The notes: a model not told the origin generated them from the letters alone. A stretch of DNA of 64,000 nucleotides from PCC-6802 sp943367755 (GCA_943367755.1 CALRKB020000019.1:13245-77244), one strand, 5' to 3'. Positions 1 to 9,676 are shown, counted from the stretch's first letter. Numbers and translations are program-made.

Positions 1-417
1 GGGATTTTATCTTTTGCAGATGACTCCAAGTCCCCTTTTTGTGGGAGACCCTCGTAAGTCACGATGTTCTTCTTTATAGGACTTAAAGAATACTACATAT
101 GTTCCGAATAAATTTATCAAAAAATATACAACGTTGTGTAACTCATGTTATGCAAAAGAGATAATGAATAGCCTTGAGTCGTTGCAACCCTGCAGCAGCG
201 CAGATTGGGGCTTTGCTACAACACGATCGCAGATAATAATTTCCGTCTATTTCTTACGACACGCCCACCATAATACCTCATATAGATAAGCTTCACTGAT
301 TCTAGCTAGGATAATAATAGCGATTCTGCTGTAACTAGATCGTATCGCTCCTCACAAATGTCGGGCAAAAAACAAATTTCTATTGCCCAACTCTGACTGC
401 TTTCCCCAACCCATAGC
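1..417. other. Intergenic region, window edge
   Basis: No convincing gene is visible on either strand. Short open frames here are antisense or out-of-frame extensions of the tyrosine-kinase gene that ends at 418. The stretch lies 3' of that minus-strand gene, so a terminator would be expected, but I see no clean hairpin followed by a T-run. Confidence 0.5.
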
Positions 418-2538
418 TTATGAGGACGCAGTTGTTGACGGTTTATTGTAAGTGTAGTAGTGATGGTACTTGTAATAAACTCTGGAGTTTGCTCCATTGG
501 CGACAAGTCCTAGCACGTTTGTACCGGACTCATCTAAAAGCTTTTTCGCAGCGATCGCATCGGGAGAATTGAGTAATTCTGGTCTAGCTACAATTAATAC
601 GCCATCTGCTTGCTTGCTTAACACCATGGCATCCGCCACTGGCAAGAGAGGTGGAGCATCAATAATGACATAATCGTAGACCTTAGCCCACTTCTGCATT
701 AGCGTAGTCATATGTTGGGACTTCAATAATAGTAATGATACTGAGCTAGAGGGTAGCTTACCTGCTAACAATATGTCTAGATAAGGCATCACTGTGTGGA
801 TTGCTGATTCCTCTGTGATTTGTTCTGCCAATAAATCGGTTAATCCTAATCCATGGGATATATGCCAAAGTGATTGTTGCGTAGGACAACGCATATCGGC
901 GTCTATAAGTAAGACCCGCCTGCCTAGCTGGGCTGTGATGGCAGCAAGATTCGCTGAAACCGTTGATTTGCCTTCTGCTGGAACTGAACTCGTAATTAAT
1001 ATTACTTTTACGGGGCGATCTGCATTCTGGAACTCCAGCTTCGTTTGCAACATTCGATAAGTTTCGCTAACTTGGGAGCCAGGTTTAGCTCGTACAAATA
1101 CATCTTGCCTGCCCGCCCATTTCTTGCCAAATTTAGGCAGAACGCCCAGCAAGGGATAGTTAGCAAACACGCGTTCTAAATCTTCCTTAGTTCTCAGTAA
1201 GGTATCCATACTTTGCAGGGCAATTGCTGTCGCGATCGCCAATGCCAATCCCAATGCTCCACCCATCACTAGATTGTTTTTTAGCTTGGAGGCGATCGGT
1301 TGCTCCGGTTCGATTGCTGGCGCGAGTATGCGCGCATTACTAACCTTTTGATTTTCTACTAATTGCACTTCCTGCAATCTTTTTAAGAGGCTTTCATAGG
1401 TAATCCGATTAACTGCAATCTTGCGCTCTAGGGATTGCTGTTCCTGTTCTAGTTTAGGAATGATCCGCAGGCGATCGCTGTAAGTATTAAAGGACTGTTC
1501 TAGAGTTTCTAACTGTTGTCGTAAGCCGCTGCGACTGATTTCAGATTTGACTAATTCGGCCATCAGAGACAGATCGAGCCCACCGATCTGTAAATCTCTA
1601 GAATTTATGGATTTACCACTGCCGATCACCTCAGCAATTCGTTGTTGCAGTAGGTTTTGCAAAGTACTTTGTTGGCGGTTCAGCCTTTTAATGATAGGAT
1701 GATCGGCGTTATACTGCGTGCCTTGGATGGCTAATTGCTGTTCGACTTTCTGGAGTTCTGTAAAAGCTTGTTTTACTGGTTCCGATGAACTCAGCGTGCT
1801 GAGCATCGTTGCCTGGTTAGTACTGATTCCTAATCGAGTGCGTAAAGCCCTAGAAGATGCCTCCAGGTTAGAGATTTGAGCCTTGAGGTCTGTAATTTGC
1901 TTATCCGTTCCGATGACGACTCCAATAGAAGATGAAGATTCTTGAGCCAGTGCAGTTACCCTATTTTTTTCTTTAAATCTACGCAGGGCTGCTTCAGAAT
2001 CTACTAAATCTTTCTCAACTTTTGGTAACTGAGAGACAATGAACTTTCGGGCTGTAGAAGACTCTTCTTGGCTTGCCTTCAAATCGTTAGCAATGTAACT
2101 ATTCATCAACGCATTGATCACCGCAGCGGGTTCTTTGGCGTTGCTGCTTTGATAGGAAACTTTTAAAATATTCGTGCTTTCGATTGGAACTACGCTCAGC
2201 CCATCCACAATGTCAACGTCCTTAAAAGATGGGGGAAGGGATTTGACTGCTAGATCTACTACGGGGGCTGAAAGGATAACTCGAGCTTCGGTTTGCAGAT
2301 TTGCCTGGTTTACCTCATCACCAATTTTGGTTAATCGCGCCGCTCTATCTACTTGAAAAATCAGCTCGCCACTTGCTTCATATACTGGCTTTTGCTGAAA
2401 TGCCGAATAGGCTGAGAAGCCAAAGACACTAGCAAAGACAATAGTTGCAGGTAACCATTGTCGACGCAGATTTATTAATAGACCAATCAGAGGATTGCTA
2501 TCTTCCTGTTGAGGGAGATTCAGTTCACGGAGATCCAT
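418..2538 (-). CDS. Wzc/CpsD-type polysaccharide biosynthesis tyrosine autokinase
   Basis: Predicted inner-membrane chain-length regulator and bacterial tyrosine kinase for exopolysaccharide export (706 aa). The N-terminus has a Wzz-like segment with a membrane helix at about residues 33-50, then a long coiled-coil periplasmic region (about 150-400). A second membrane helix lies at about 420-440. The cytoplasmic kinase domain shows a deviant Walker A (SSVPAEGKST), Walker A' (VLLIDADMR) and Walker B (YVIIDAPP). The C-terminus is a tyrosine-rich tail (RVYYKYHHYYTYN), the usual autophosphorylation cluster of BY-kinases. Kinase and chain-length domains are fused, as in the proteobacterial Wzc type. 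No other polysaccharide genes adjoin it, though a dTDP-glucose dehydratase lies about 15 kb away. Confidence 0.93.
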   Translation of the reverse strand: MDLRELNLPQQEDSNPLIGLLINLRRQWLPATIVFASVFGFSAYSAFQQKPVYEASGELIFQVDRAARLTKIGDEVNQANLQTEARVILSAPVVDLAVKSLPPSFKDVDIVDGLSVVPIESTNILKVSYQSSNAKEPAAVINALMNSYIANDLKASQEESSTARKFIVSQLPKVEKDLVDSEAALRRFKEKNRVTALAQESSSSIGVVIGTDKQITDLKAQISNLEASSRALRTRLGISTNQATMLSTLSSSEPVKQAFTELQKVEQQLAIQGTQYNADHPIIKRLNRQQSTLQNLLQQRIAEVIGSGKSINSRDLQIGGLDLSLMAELVKSEISRSGLRQQLETLEQSFNTYSDRLRIIPKLEQEQQSLERKIAVNRITYESLLKRLQEVQLVENQKVSNARILAPAIEPEQPIASKLKNNLVMGGALGLALAIATAIALQSMDTLLRTKEDLERVFANYPLLGVLPKFGKKWAGRQDVFVRAKPGSQVSETYRMLQTKLEFQNADRPVKVILITSSVPAEGKSTVSANLAAITAQLGRRVLLIDADMRCPTQQSLWHISHGLGLTDLLAEQITEESAIHTVMPYLDILLAGKLPSSSVSLLLLKSQHMTTLMQKWAKVYDYVIIDAPPLLPVADAMVLSKQADGVLIVARPELLNSPDAIAAKKLLDESGTNVLGLVANGANSRVYYKYHHYYTYNKPSTTASS

Positions 2539-3097
2539 AGGTTAGCATGCGGAAACAGCAAGTATATAAAACGCTTGGGTAGCTACTAGATCGATAGAAG
2601 ATGTCAAGCGACCCGTTCAAGCTTTTATGGAGCTAATATGATGACCTCATACTTCAACTGAAGTTTCACAATTTTGTCTCCTTGCTAGCATCTGCATTTT
2701 GCTTAATCTATATCCTGGAAATAGAGCATCATAACTAAACCATGAATATACCCTTACAATCATTTCATGACAAGCAATATTGCAGGTGATCGCTAAGTTT
2801 AAGTAAACTGGAACTTAAATCTTGTAAATGCCGTCGGCATTCTAAGCACTTAAATCAGCAAAATTAAAACCTTTTAGCCTTCGCTCATCTGGGCAAATAG
2901 TATGTTGGAAACTAAACGGGATTTTGTGTTGAAGAGGCAACGGTTGAAGGACGCTACAGTGCAATTACCTCCACCCAGTGGCTGAGACTAAACCACTTCA
3001 AAGTGTCAAATACCCTGGCCCAGATCTATCAAGATTACTACCTAGCGGTCAGCGTCGGGAGTACATCACAAGAACCTGACGCTGGTTATGCATTTGT
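2539..3097. other. Intergenic region with a start-less open frame
   Basis: 559 bases between the autokinase start and the MscS 3' end. The left part should carry the autokinase promoter. On the plus strand a frame is open from 2916 to 3140 (74 codons), running into the antisense of the MscS gene. It lacks a start codon in its own frame and begins right after a TAA. Its composition is protein-like, so it may be a decayed gene remnant. I do not recognise the product. Confidence 0.4.
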
Positions 3098-4936
3098 TCA
3101 ATCAGTGTGGTATTCGATCCATTGCGGTCTACCGATCTGAATTTTGTTTGCTTCAAATGCCTGCCGTACTCGCAGACGAAATTCCCGCCCTACACTCCAC
3201 TGCTGCATGGGTGTCGTCTGAATCCAGACCCGCATCAGCATTCCAGTGTGGGACAGTTCATCAATACCCAGGACTTCCGGTGGATTGGGCATGCGATCGC
3301 GCCATTCCGGTTCGCTGTAAAGTTGCTTTGATACCTGGCTTAAAACATCAAGAACCTGCTGGGGGTCATTGTCATAGGCCACCACAATGGAAAAATCTAC
3401 GCGTGACCAGAGGCGTGTTAAGTTACTGACATCAGTAATGTTGCTATTGGGAATGGTGATGAGTTGACCTTCGCTATTTCGTAGTTGAGTCACGCGCAAG
3501 TTGAGATTTTCTACCAGTCCGCTTTTATCTCCAATCTGAATCACATCGCCCACCGCAAATTGATCTTCCGCCAAAATCAAGCAGCCATTGACCAGATCTT
3601 TGATCAAACTTTGGGAACCCAGAGAAATAGCGATACCGATTAGAGCACCCCCTGCCAAAATCGAACTCGTGGGCAGATTAAATAAGCTCAGCGACCAAAC
3701 AATACCTAACGTAGTGAAAACAAACGCGAACAATCCTTTTAATGCCCCAGAAACCGTTGCAGCTCGCAGGGCTATCCTTTGAGTTTCATTCAAGGGCAGA
3801 TTAGGATGTGTTGTCCAGGCATGGGTGAGGCGGTCGATTAAGCTTTTACCGATCCGAATCGCAAGACTGATGAAAAACCAAAGAACCAGCAGCACAAGGG
3901 GAGCAGCCGTCGTCTGGAATGACCATTGCATCAGAAAGGGAACGCGCGACATAATGACCGAAATCCCGATGTACCACAGCAGAATAAATGACCAGAATAA
4001 TAACCAGATGAGAAAGGAATAGATCCCCAATTGACGCTGGAGACCGAACTGCTGCTGAAAGATCGCTATAAACCGCGATCGTGCATCAGCGATCGCCTCT
4101 GCTTCTACCTCTCTTTCACTGGTTTCTGGGATCTGAGTATGAGGAGATGCTGCTACCTCGGAATGGGTGGCAGCAGATTGTACTGAGATATCCATAGCCC
4201 CTTGATGAAGGGCTTGCAATGCCTTCTGTTTGCGAATCAGATTTTGCCGCAAGACCCACAGCACAACGCTGCTCAATAGCAATCCGATCGCGATCTGTGC
4301 GGCCTGCCCAATACGTTGCCCCAATACATCAGGCGATAAGAGTTGGTCGATGCGCTCCACTTCTGCCTGTAATATATTTTGCCATTCCTTCGCCAATTCC
4401 TCCAGGGTTTTATTGTGGTAGTCAGCATCTGGCTCCGTCACCGTCACCAGGTTTAACGGACGTGACGTTCGATCGTCATTGAGCTGGAGGATTGGGCGGT
4501 TATTGAGCGTACCAATGGAAACGATGGGTGTTTGTTTGGCGTTGACGACTCGATAGAATACTCGCATCAACCGCTGCGTAATTTCTTCAGCACGCACCTC
4601 CACCGGAAGGCTCTCCCCTGTCAGTTTGTCTCGATTAAAAACAGTGGGGGAGACAACTTCAAACAACAATTTCTTGTCCAACGGTGAACTTACCACTGCA
4701 ACTTCGTATACACCGAAGCGGGTGACACCGCTAGGCGGCTTACGCGGATCGTCGGAAGCTGCGGTGGGTAATGAAGGCAGTTGGCTGTGGGCGATCTCCC
4801 CCCAGCCGATTACTAATGCGATCGTCAACAGACCAATTAGCATAAACCGAATTGTTAAACGATGCCAGCGATGAAACAAAAACATAGCTATAGAGTAGGA
4901 ATTACGCATCAATTTCGAGAAGCAGGGACAATTCAC
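3098..4936 (-). CDS. MscS family mechanosensitive ion channel
   Basis: Predicted membrane channel that releases solutes on osmotic downshock (612 aa). A hydrophobic N-terminal segment (about 28-50) is followed by an extracytoplasmic region to about residue 200. Several transmembrane helices follow (about 210-225, 300-330, 340-360, 400-450). The conserved MscS pore and beta domain is at about 430-520, with the Gly/Ala-rich pore helix (GGALIGIAISLGSQ), FAVGDVIQIG and the LRNSEGQLITIPN segment. The 612 aa length puts it in the large-MscS group with an added periplasmic domain. The start is a GTG at 4936 preceded by AGGGG at good spacing. ATGs at 4909 and 4885 are alternatives. Confidence 0.9.
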   Translation of the reverse strand: MNCPCFSKLMRNSYSIAMFLFHRWHRLTIRFMLIGLLTIALVIGWGEIAHSQLPSLPTAASDDPRKPPSGVTRFGVYEVAVVSSPLDKKLLFEVVSPTVFNRDKLTGESLPVEVRAEEITQRLMRVFYRVVNAKQTPIVSIGTLNNRPILQLNDDRTSRPLNLVTVTEPDADYHNKTLEELAKEWQNILQAEVERIDQLLSPDVLGQRIGQAAQIAIGLLLSSVVLWVLRQNLIRKQKALQALHQGAMDISVQSAATHSEVAASPHTQIPETSEREVEAEAIADARSRFIAIFQQQFGLQRQLGIYSFLIWLLFWSFILLWYIGISVIMSRVPFLMQWSFQTTAAPLVLLVLWFFISLAIRIGKSLIDRLTHAWTTHPNLPLNETQRIALRAATVSGALKGLFAFVFTTLGIVWSLSLFNLPTSSILAGGALIGIAISLGSQSLIKDLVNGCLILAEDQFAVGDVIQIGDKSGLVENLNLRVTQLRNSEGQLITIPNSNITDVSNLTRLWSRVDFSIVVAYDNDPQQVLDVLSQVSKQLYSEPEWRDRMPNPPEVLGIDELSHTGMLMRVWIQTTPMQQWSVGREFRLRVRQAFEANKIQIGRPQWIEYHTD

Positions 4937-4983
4937 GAATTACCCCTGATGTGACATAGGGCTTCACGAATGAATATCAGAAC

Positions 4984-6786
4984 CTAATACTTATGCGGCA
5001 ATGCCTGCTTGAGATTAGTAAAGGTGGCTAGGGTCGCCTGTAAGTTGGGCGGCTTACGGGCATGGGTCGCCTGTTCATAGGCATAGCCCACCGCCAACAG
5101 GTCTGGCTCTCCCAGATACTTACCAATCAAGAATATCCCCTCCGGTTCGCCTTTCGGTGACACTCCAGTCGGCACGGTCAGAGCCGGATACCCTGCGGCG
5201 GCATAAGCTTGAGTGTCAGAGATCAGGACATCGATATTTGCCGTTTTAAAGAGTTGGTTAAAGCCTGCTTGCATAGTGCTTTGATTCTTTGCCCGCATTG
5301 CTGCGTACTCTGGAGAATCGCTATCGGTTTTCTGGGATGCCGTGAGGTAACCCTGACCATAGGGAATTCGGTTGTTCGGGTCGCCATTATTCACCGCAAT
5401 AATGGCTGCCAAGTCCTTGACGGGAACCCCAGGGGTTTTCGCTAAAAAGGCATTAATTGAGGCTTTGAAGCCGTATTCCAATGCAGCATTGGAATCTGGG
5501 GCATCCGGTGTCTGTTCTAAATTCACTTCCACGACCTGGATTCCTAACTTCTTTAGAGGGACTATGATTTGCCGGGATTTGCGGTTTAGTTCAGGGAGAT
5601 CCGCATTGAGCTGATTCACCAACTCGACTTTTCCCTCAGCCGTAATCTCTGGGTGCTTAGCTGCATGGTTTTCCACCAGTTGAACTATAGACGCTTTGGT
5701 GACAATGGCAACGCCTACCCGCCGCTTGCGAGCCGCAGCCAACGATAGAAATTGGGTAAAATCAGTCTTAGCCAGGGCAGCACCCTTGGCATCCGGCGAT
5801 TGGTTGGGGGCTATGCCCGTCATGGCATTGAGCAAAACGGCCACATCGGTTACTGTGCGTCCGATCGGGCCCGGTACATCCATCCAATCAATCAGCGGAA
5901 TCACGTAATCGCCACTGACCAGCCCGCGACTGGTTTTGAGTCCAACCACCCCATTCGTTGCCGCTGGTTTGACAATCGACCCTTGGGTTTCGCTACCCAC
6001 GCTCACGGCAGTCAGGTTAGCCGCAACCGACACGGCGGAACCCGTGCTAGAGCCTAGCGGATTGAAAGATCCATAGGGGTGACGAGTCTGCCCACCTAAT
6101 GCCGTGAAGCCGCTAGGCATGGCAGGATCGAGGTAGTTCGCCCATTCAGATAGGTTGGCTTTACCTAAAATTACTGCTCCAGATTTTCGTAACTGCTGCA
6201 CTAGGAAGGCATCCCGATCGGGTCGCCAGTCTTTGAGGGCGTAGGCTCCGGCAGTGGTGTGCATTTTGTCGCCCGTGGCGATATTGCCTTTGATCAAGAC
6301 GGGAATACCATGCATCCCTCCTCGCACTTGTCCGGCTTTGCGCTCTGCATCAAGTTTTTGGGCGATCTCTAGGGCATTGGGATTTAGCTCCATCACCGAG
6401 TTGAGCTTGTTGATGTCGTAACGTTGGATGCGATCGAGGTAATAAACCACCAACTCTGTGGCACTGAGCTTGCCACTCGCCATCAACTGCTGCATTTTCG
6501 GCACGGTGGCTTCTAACAATTGCGTATCTAGTTCCTTACGCCGCTGCACCGAAAAGTTAGCCAGCGCCTTGGTAAAGGGGCTGAAATCTCGGATACGTTT
6601 GCTCGTATAGTTCGGTTCTGAGACCGGAAACTGGGTAGGAGCGCTGCGGGGCTGGGTAAATACTGCATCTGAGCTAGAAGGATTTGCAGTGGGTGGCGCT
6701 GTCTGAGAGTAGGCATAGGTGGTGACACTGAGGGCGATCGCTGAGATTGCTGACAGTATCAAAAATTTAATGGTTTTCAATTTCAT
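4984..6786 (-). CDS. Exported amidase-signature family hydrolase
   Basis: Amidase-signature (AS) enzyme predicted to hydrolyse amide bonds by the Ser-cisSer-Lys mechanism (600 aa). A signal-peptide-like N-terminus (KFLILSAISAIALSVTTYAYS) places it outside the cytoplasm. The catalytic lysine lies in GIPVLIKGNIA (about residue 170). The Gly/Ser-rich signature with GSSTGSA and the nucleophile motif GSETQGSIVKPA follow at about 245-275. The length is larger than GatA because of the leader and a C-terminal insert. The close match to the secreted amidases sometimes annotated as peptide amidases suggests peptide or cell-wall-derived amides, but the substrate cannot be told. It lies 47 bp downstream of no neighbour and starts the run of exported hydrolases. 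Confidence 0.88.
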   Translation of the reverse strand: MKLKTIKFLILSAISAIALSVTTYAYSQTAPPTANPSSSDAVFTQPRSAPTQFPVSEPNYTSKRIRDFSPFTKALANFSVQRRKELDTQLLEATVPKMQQLMASGKLSATELVVYYLDRIQRYDINKLNSVMELNPNALEIAQKLDAERKAGQVRGGMHGIPVLIKGNIATGDKMHTTAGAYALKDWRPDRDAFLVQQLRKSGAVILGKANLSEWANYLDPAMPSGFTALGGQTRHPYGSFNPLGSSTGSAVSVAANLTAVSVGSETQGSIVKPAATNGVVGLKTSRGLVSGDYVIPLIDWMDVPGPIGRTVTDVAVLLNAMTGIAPNQSPDAKGAALAKTDFTQFLSLAAARKRRVGVAIVTKASIVQLVENHAAKHPEITAEGKVELVNQLNADLPELNRKSRQIIVPLKKLGIQVVEVNLEQTPDAPDSNAALEYGFKASINAFLAKTPGVPVKDLAAIIAVNNGDPNNRIPYGQGYLTASQKTDSDSPEYAAMRAKNQSTMQAGFNQLFKTANIDVLISDTQAYAAAGYPALTVPTGVSPKGEPEGIFLIGKYLGEPDLLAVGYAYEQATHARKPPNLQATLATFTNLKQALPHKY

Positions 6787-6886
6787 GGATTTACTTAGTG
6801 CTTGAGAATCGAGGGCGTTTTTTTCTTGTTTTCATCGTAAGTGGTTATCTATTGTGAGCAATATAGAGCAAAATCTTTATGTTTTT

Positions 6887-6970
6887 GAGCGATCGCGACG
6901 GCAAATAGCACACTTAAAAATTGAAAAGCCATTGAAAAGCCATTGAAAATTGAAAAATTTTTGTTTTCAT
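6887..6970 (-). pseudogene. Decayed duplicate of the 5' end of the 7730-8587 gene
   Basis: Reading leftwards from 6970, this stretch starts like the intact gene at 8587 (ATG AAA ACA AAA against ATG AAA ACG AAA). It then keeps the same order of blocks: the GCTTTTCAA block, CAATTTTTAAGTGTGCTATTTGCCG, and the GCGATCGC-containing end. A small internal duplication breaks the frame. The similarity continues upstream (6971 to about 7022) into the leader, including AATAAGTAAAGAG. Only about 30 codons remain, so this is a remnant, not a gene. It sits just 3' of the DUF2807 gene whose other side carries the intact copy. Confidence 0.7.
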
Positions 6971-7026
6971 GATAGATGACGGTGAATAAGTAAAGAGGAT
7001 GAATTAATGGGGAACTTGGATAGAAG

Positions 7027-7689
7027 TTATCGTTTCTTGACTGACCCAATGCCATTCACAGATTTTTTAACTTGGGGAGATCCGATATACTCTATTGACC
7101 CTATACCTGATGCTGATACGTCCAACTGCTCGCTCACATTGACCACCGCATTTCCCGCACCCTTAGCCTGCACCTTAGACTGTTTAGTTTTCAACCCTTC
7201 TCCCTCAAAATTGCCAACTCCAGAAAGGCTGAGATCTAGTACATCAACATTGCCTGCGATCGCCATGTTAGCCGCACCATTCAGCGAAACTGATAGCCGT
7301 TTACCTTGAATATCCTTAACTTCAACATTGCCAACCCCATCTATGTTCAAGCCCTCTAGAGTTTTGACTTCCACCACAAACTCAATGGGCTTAGTCGGAG
7401 TTAAGCTTGACTCGTTGGTGATACTGATATACAAGGTTTTGTCAGACACGCGACTCTCTAGCTTTGGCAGGATATTGTCCTCGGCACTGATTGTGAGTGA
7501 CTCTTTGCCCGTCTGCTCGATCTTGAGGTTGCCTACGGATTTGAAGGAGATGGATGAATATCCAGATACTTCTCTGGATTCAGTCTTGAGGATTCCAGAT
7601 CCTCCAATTCCACCAAACTTAAAGGAGCAGCCTGCAATCATACTCAACGCTGTCAAACCTGCGGCGAGAGGTAATAGCTTCGATTTCAT
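7027..7689 (-). CDS. DUF2807 (head-GIN type) lipoprotein
   Basis: 220 aa. The N-terminus is a lipoprotein signal with a lipobox (MIAGC), so the mature protein should start at Cys21 and be membrane anchored. The rest is a repetitive beta-rich domain with a recurring G-x-G-N/S pattern (VGNLKIEQTG, GVGNVEVKD, GAANMAIAG, GVGNFEGEG, GAGNAVVNV, GIGSIEYIG, GIGSVKK). This is the beta-helix repeat of the DUF2807 putative auto-transporter adhesin/head-GIN family. Biochemical function is unknown, and a cell-envelope structural or surface role is inferred. The gene is 40 bp downstream of the COG3904-like gene and may be co-transcribed with it. Confidence 0.85.
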   Translation of the reverse strand: MKSKLLPLAAGLTALSMIAGCSFKFGGIGGSGILKTESREVSGYSSISFKSVGNLKIEQTGKESLTISAEDNILPKLESRVSDKTLYISITNESSLTPTKPIEFVVEVKTLEGLNIDGVGNVEVKDIQGKRLSVSLNGAANMAIAGNVDVLDLSLSGVGNFEGEGLKTKQSKVQAKGAGNAVVNVSEQLDVSASGIGSIEYIGSPQVKKSVNGIGSVKKR

Positions 7690-7729
7690 AGTTGTATCTC
7701 CATTGGTTTAGTTTCAACTTAAAACATCC

Positions 7730-8587
7730 TCACTTGAGTAAGGATAAGCATTCATCGGCGCTCAACCGCATCACGTATTTCCGAAATAGGGAAGAGTCCT
7801 CGTAGGCTCCGTCGCCCAAATAGGTCGTGTTTACCATCCCAAAGCGCTCCATGTCTTCGATCGAGAAGCTCCAACCCAGATGCTCCTCCTTCCAGCCAGG
7901 GCGGTGCTTCAATACGTCACCCACGGCGCAGACTGAGAAGGCATCCTTCAGACCGAGCTGCTTAAAGAACATCGTGTTTTCGACTATACGTTGCCGTGCA
8001 AACTCAATCCTGATGGCAATTTGTCCTTCGATGGTTGTCTGCCCTGCTGCTGCTAATCCCTCGGCTACTTGTTTAGGAGTTAAGGCGTCGATCTCTGCGC
8101 GTAATTTTCGGGTTAAGAATGCCTCTAGGGTAAGCCCCGCGCGCGCCGCCTCGACCTCCATCCCTCGATCGTTACCATGCCAGCCCACGAAGGCATCGGC
8201 TCGGATAACCCGCCCTCGGCCTGCGGGGAAGATGTAATTAGAACAGGATGAGAAGCATACCTTATCGACCTCAACGATGATGCCCATCTTCTGCACCCAC
8301 TGACCAATCTTGCGACCATATCTGGTGTCACCCCCTCCAGAACCGATCACCATCCGTGTAATCTGTCCCCGTTTTATCTTTGCCATGGCGGCATCAAACA
8401 CCCGATAGCTGCCTTCTGAGATCGTGCCTTCGTAGTAGACAGTGTCGCCCACAACCCGAACTTGTGCGGGGTCGGCTGAGGTGTCTGCGATCGCTGAAGA
8501 ATCTCTAGCGGTAAGGGCGATCGCTACGACAAATAGCACGCTTAAATATTGAAAAGCCTTTAAGAATGGAGGCGTTTTCGTTTTCAT
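7730..8587 (-). CDS. Exported COG3904-like protein (ClpP/crotonase fold)
   Basis: 285 aa with a signal-peptide-like N-terminus (FLKAFQYLSVLFVVAIALTA, cleavage near SSAIA). The core (about 45-150) resembles the predicted periplasmic ClpP-like proteins of COG3904. It has a glycine-rich strand-turn (GSGGGDTRYGRKIGQWV) and the hallmark Cys pair CFSSCSNYIFPAG, where the second Ser/Cys position is near the ClpP nucleophile position. A following HGNDRG segment could supply the histidine. Whether it is a protease is not established. The C-terminal half (180-285) has no recognised motif. A decayed copy of its 5' end and leader lies at 6887-7022. Confidence 0.7.
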   Translation of the reverse strand: MKTKTPPFLKAFQYLSVLFVVAIALTARDSSAIADTSADPAQVRVVGDTVYYEGTISEGSYRVFDAAMAKIKRGQITRMVIGSGGGDTRYGRKIGQWVQKMGIIVEVDKVCFSSCSNYIFPAGRGRVIRADAFVGWHGNDRGMEVEAARAGLTLEAFLTRKLRAEIDALTPKQVAEGLAAAGQTTIEGQIAIRIEFARQRIVENTMFFKQLGLKDAFSVCAVGDVLKHRPGWKEEHLGWSFSIEDMERFGMVNTTYLGDGAYEDSSLFRKYVMRLSADECLSLLK

Positions 8588-8932
8588 AAATAGATATAAA
8601 ATAAATAAGTAAAGAGTAGAAAAATTTAGAATTGGGATTACTTCAAAGATGCTAACAGCAACACAAACTTGGGGTTCAAAGCCTCCCTACAGCTTACATC
8701 AGGAGAAGAGAGGGATTATTCACAAACGCAGTTCCTATAGATATCTTTTTGTTGAGATTTCTAGATGGTTCCTAAAAAACAATTTACTGATAGATAAAGA
8801 TCGGTTTGCTCTTTATAGCGCTTTTCAGATCGGAAAGGGAGGGGTCTTTGCCCCCACACAGGGATTCCACCCCTGCACCCCTTAAATAAATCCTTTTTAC
8901 AACCGCAAGACGCTATATAAGCGATCTCTGAT
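8588..8932. other. Intergenic region with a repeat-like element
   Basis: 345 bases without a gene. The segment at about 8815-8905 has a GC-rich run (AGGGGTCTTTGCCCCCACAC) followed by GATTCCACCCCTGCACCCCTT, flanked by similar TAGCGCT/GACGCTA blocks. It looks like a dispersed noncoding element rather than a gene. On the minus strand, 8784-8830 ends with a frame reading KPIFIYQ-stop, close to the KPIFVYK-stop end of the TAP-like hydrolase at 11820. It could be a tiny remnant of a paralogue, or chance. Confidence 0.35.
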
Positions 8933-9676
8933 TTAGCCACCAACTACAAACGCATCAGGGATTTCAAACCGCTCCGACGTGCCCAGACTGACGATACTAA
9001 TGTCACCTTTTCGCACCACGGACAGTTTTTCCGGTGAATCGGAGGCAACTGGTTTACCCTTGACAAACAGGATGCGGCGCTTGAGAATAGCGCTTCGCAC
9101 TTCAACGGTGGCAGTTCCGTCGAAACTACGGCGGATGACAAAGGCTTCACATTCTCGGATCTTGGCGTCAATGGAGTTGGTGCAGGGGATTTTGGCTGAG
9201 GCATGGAAAGGTGTACCGGGGATGAGGGCATCTTTTTGCGCCGAGATCGGTGCTAGTGGTTTACCCGTCACCTCCACGCTGAGGGTATAGCTGCTGGACT
9301 CATTGCGGCGGGCAGCAGGGCGCATCAGATAAACCCGAACCGTGTAGTCACCATCGGTGGGGAGCATCCCCTTGAAGGTGTTGCCAGCAGAGCTCCCAAC
9401 AAACATAGAGACATCCGAGCTGGGTGGATTGATATTGAAATAGTTCTGTAGATTGCTGGGTTTGAGAGTAACGGCAAGAGTTTGACCTGCACTGGCACGC
9501 ACGCGATAGTCAACGAACAGGTCGCCTTTCACCTGTCCTTTGATAATCGTCGAAGTCGAGTTCTTGGGGAACTGCACCTGCTCAGTACGTCCACTTGGTT
9601 GGGCTAATGCAACTGTCGTCATCACAGGCTGAAAGAGGATTGTGGTGGCTGCGATCGCTGCAAAATATTTGTTCAT
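8933..9676 (-). CDS. Exported protein with a PPC-like beta domain
   Basis: 247 aa from the ATG at 9676, chosen because AGGAGATATAAC precedes it. A longer frame to 9730 would overlap the M1 peptidase gene. The signal peptide is MNKYFAAIAATTILFQPVMTTVALA. Residues about 35-135 look like a bacterial pre-peptidase C-terminal (PPC) beta-sandwich: GQVKGDLFVDYRVRASAGQTLAVTL, FVGSSAGNTF and DGDYTVRVYLMR. The C-terminal half (about 150-247) has two cysteines and a beta-rich pattern I do not recognise. It lies 38 bp downstream of the M1 peptidase and is probably co-transcribed. Function unknown, with surface or periplasmic location inferred. Confidence 0.75.
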   Translation of the reverse strand: MNKYFAAIAATTILFQPVMTTVALAQPSGRTEQVQFPKNSTSTIIKGQVKGDLFVDYRVRASAGQTLAVTLKPSNLQNYFNINPPSSDVSMFVGSSAGNTFKGMLPTDGDYTVRVYLMRPAARRNESSSYTLSVEVTGKPLAPISAQKDALIPGTPFHASAKIPCTNSIDAKIRECEAFVIRRSFDGTATVEVRSAILKRRILFVKGKPVASDSPEKLSVVRKGDISIVSLGTSERFEIPDAFVVGG

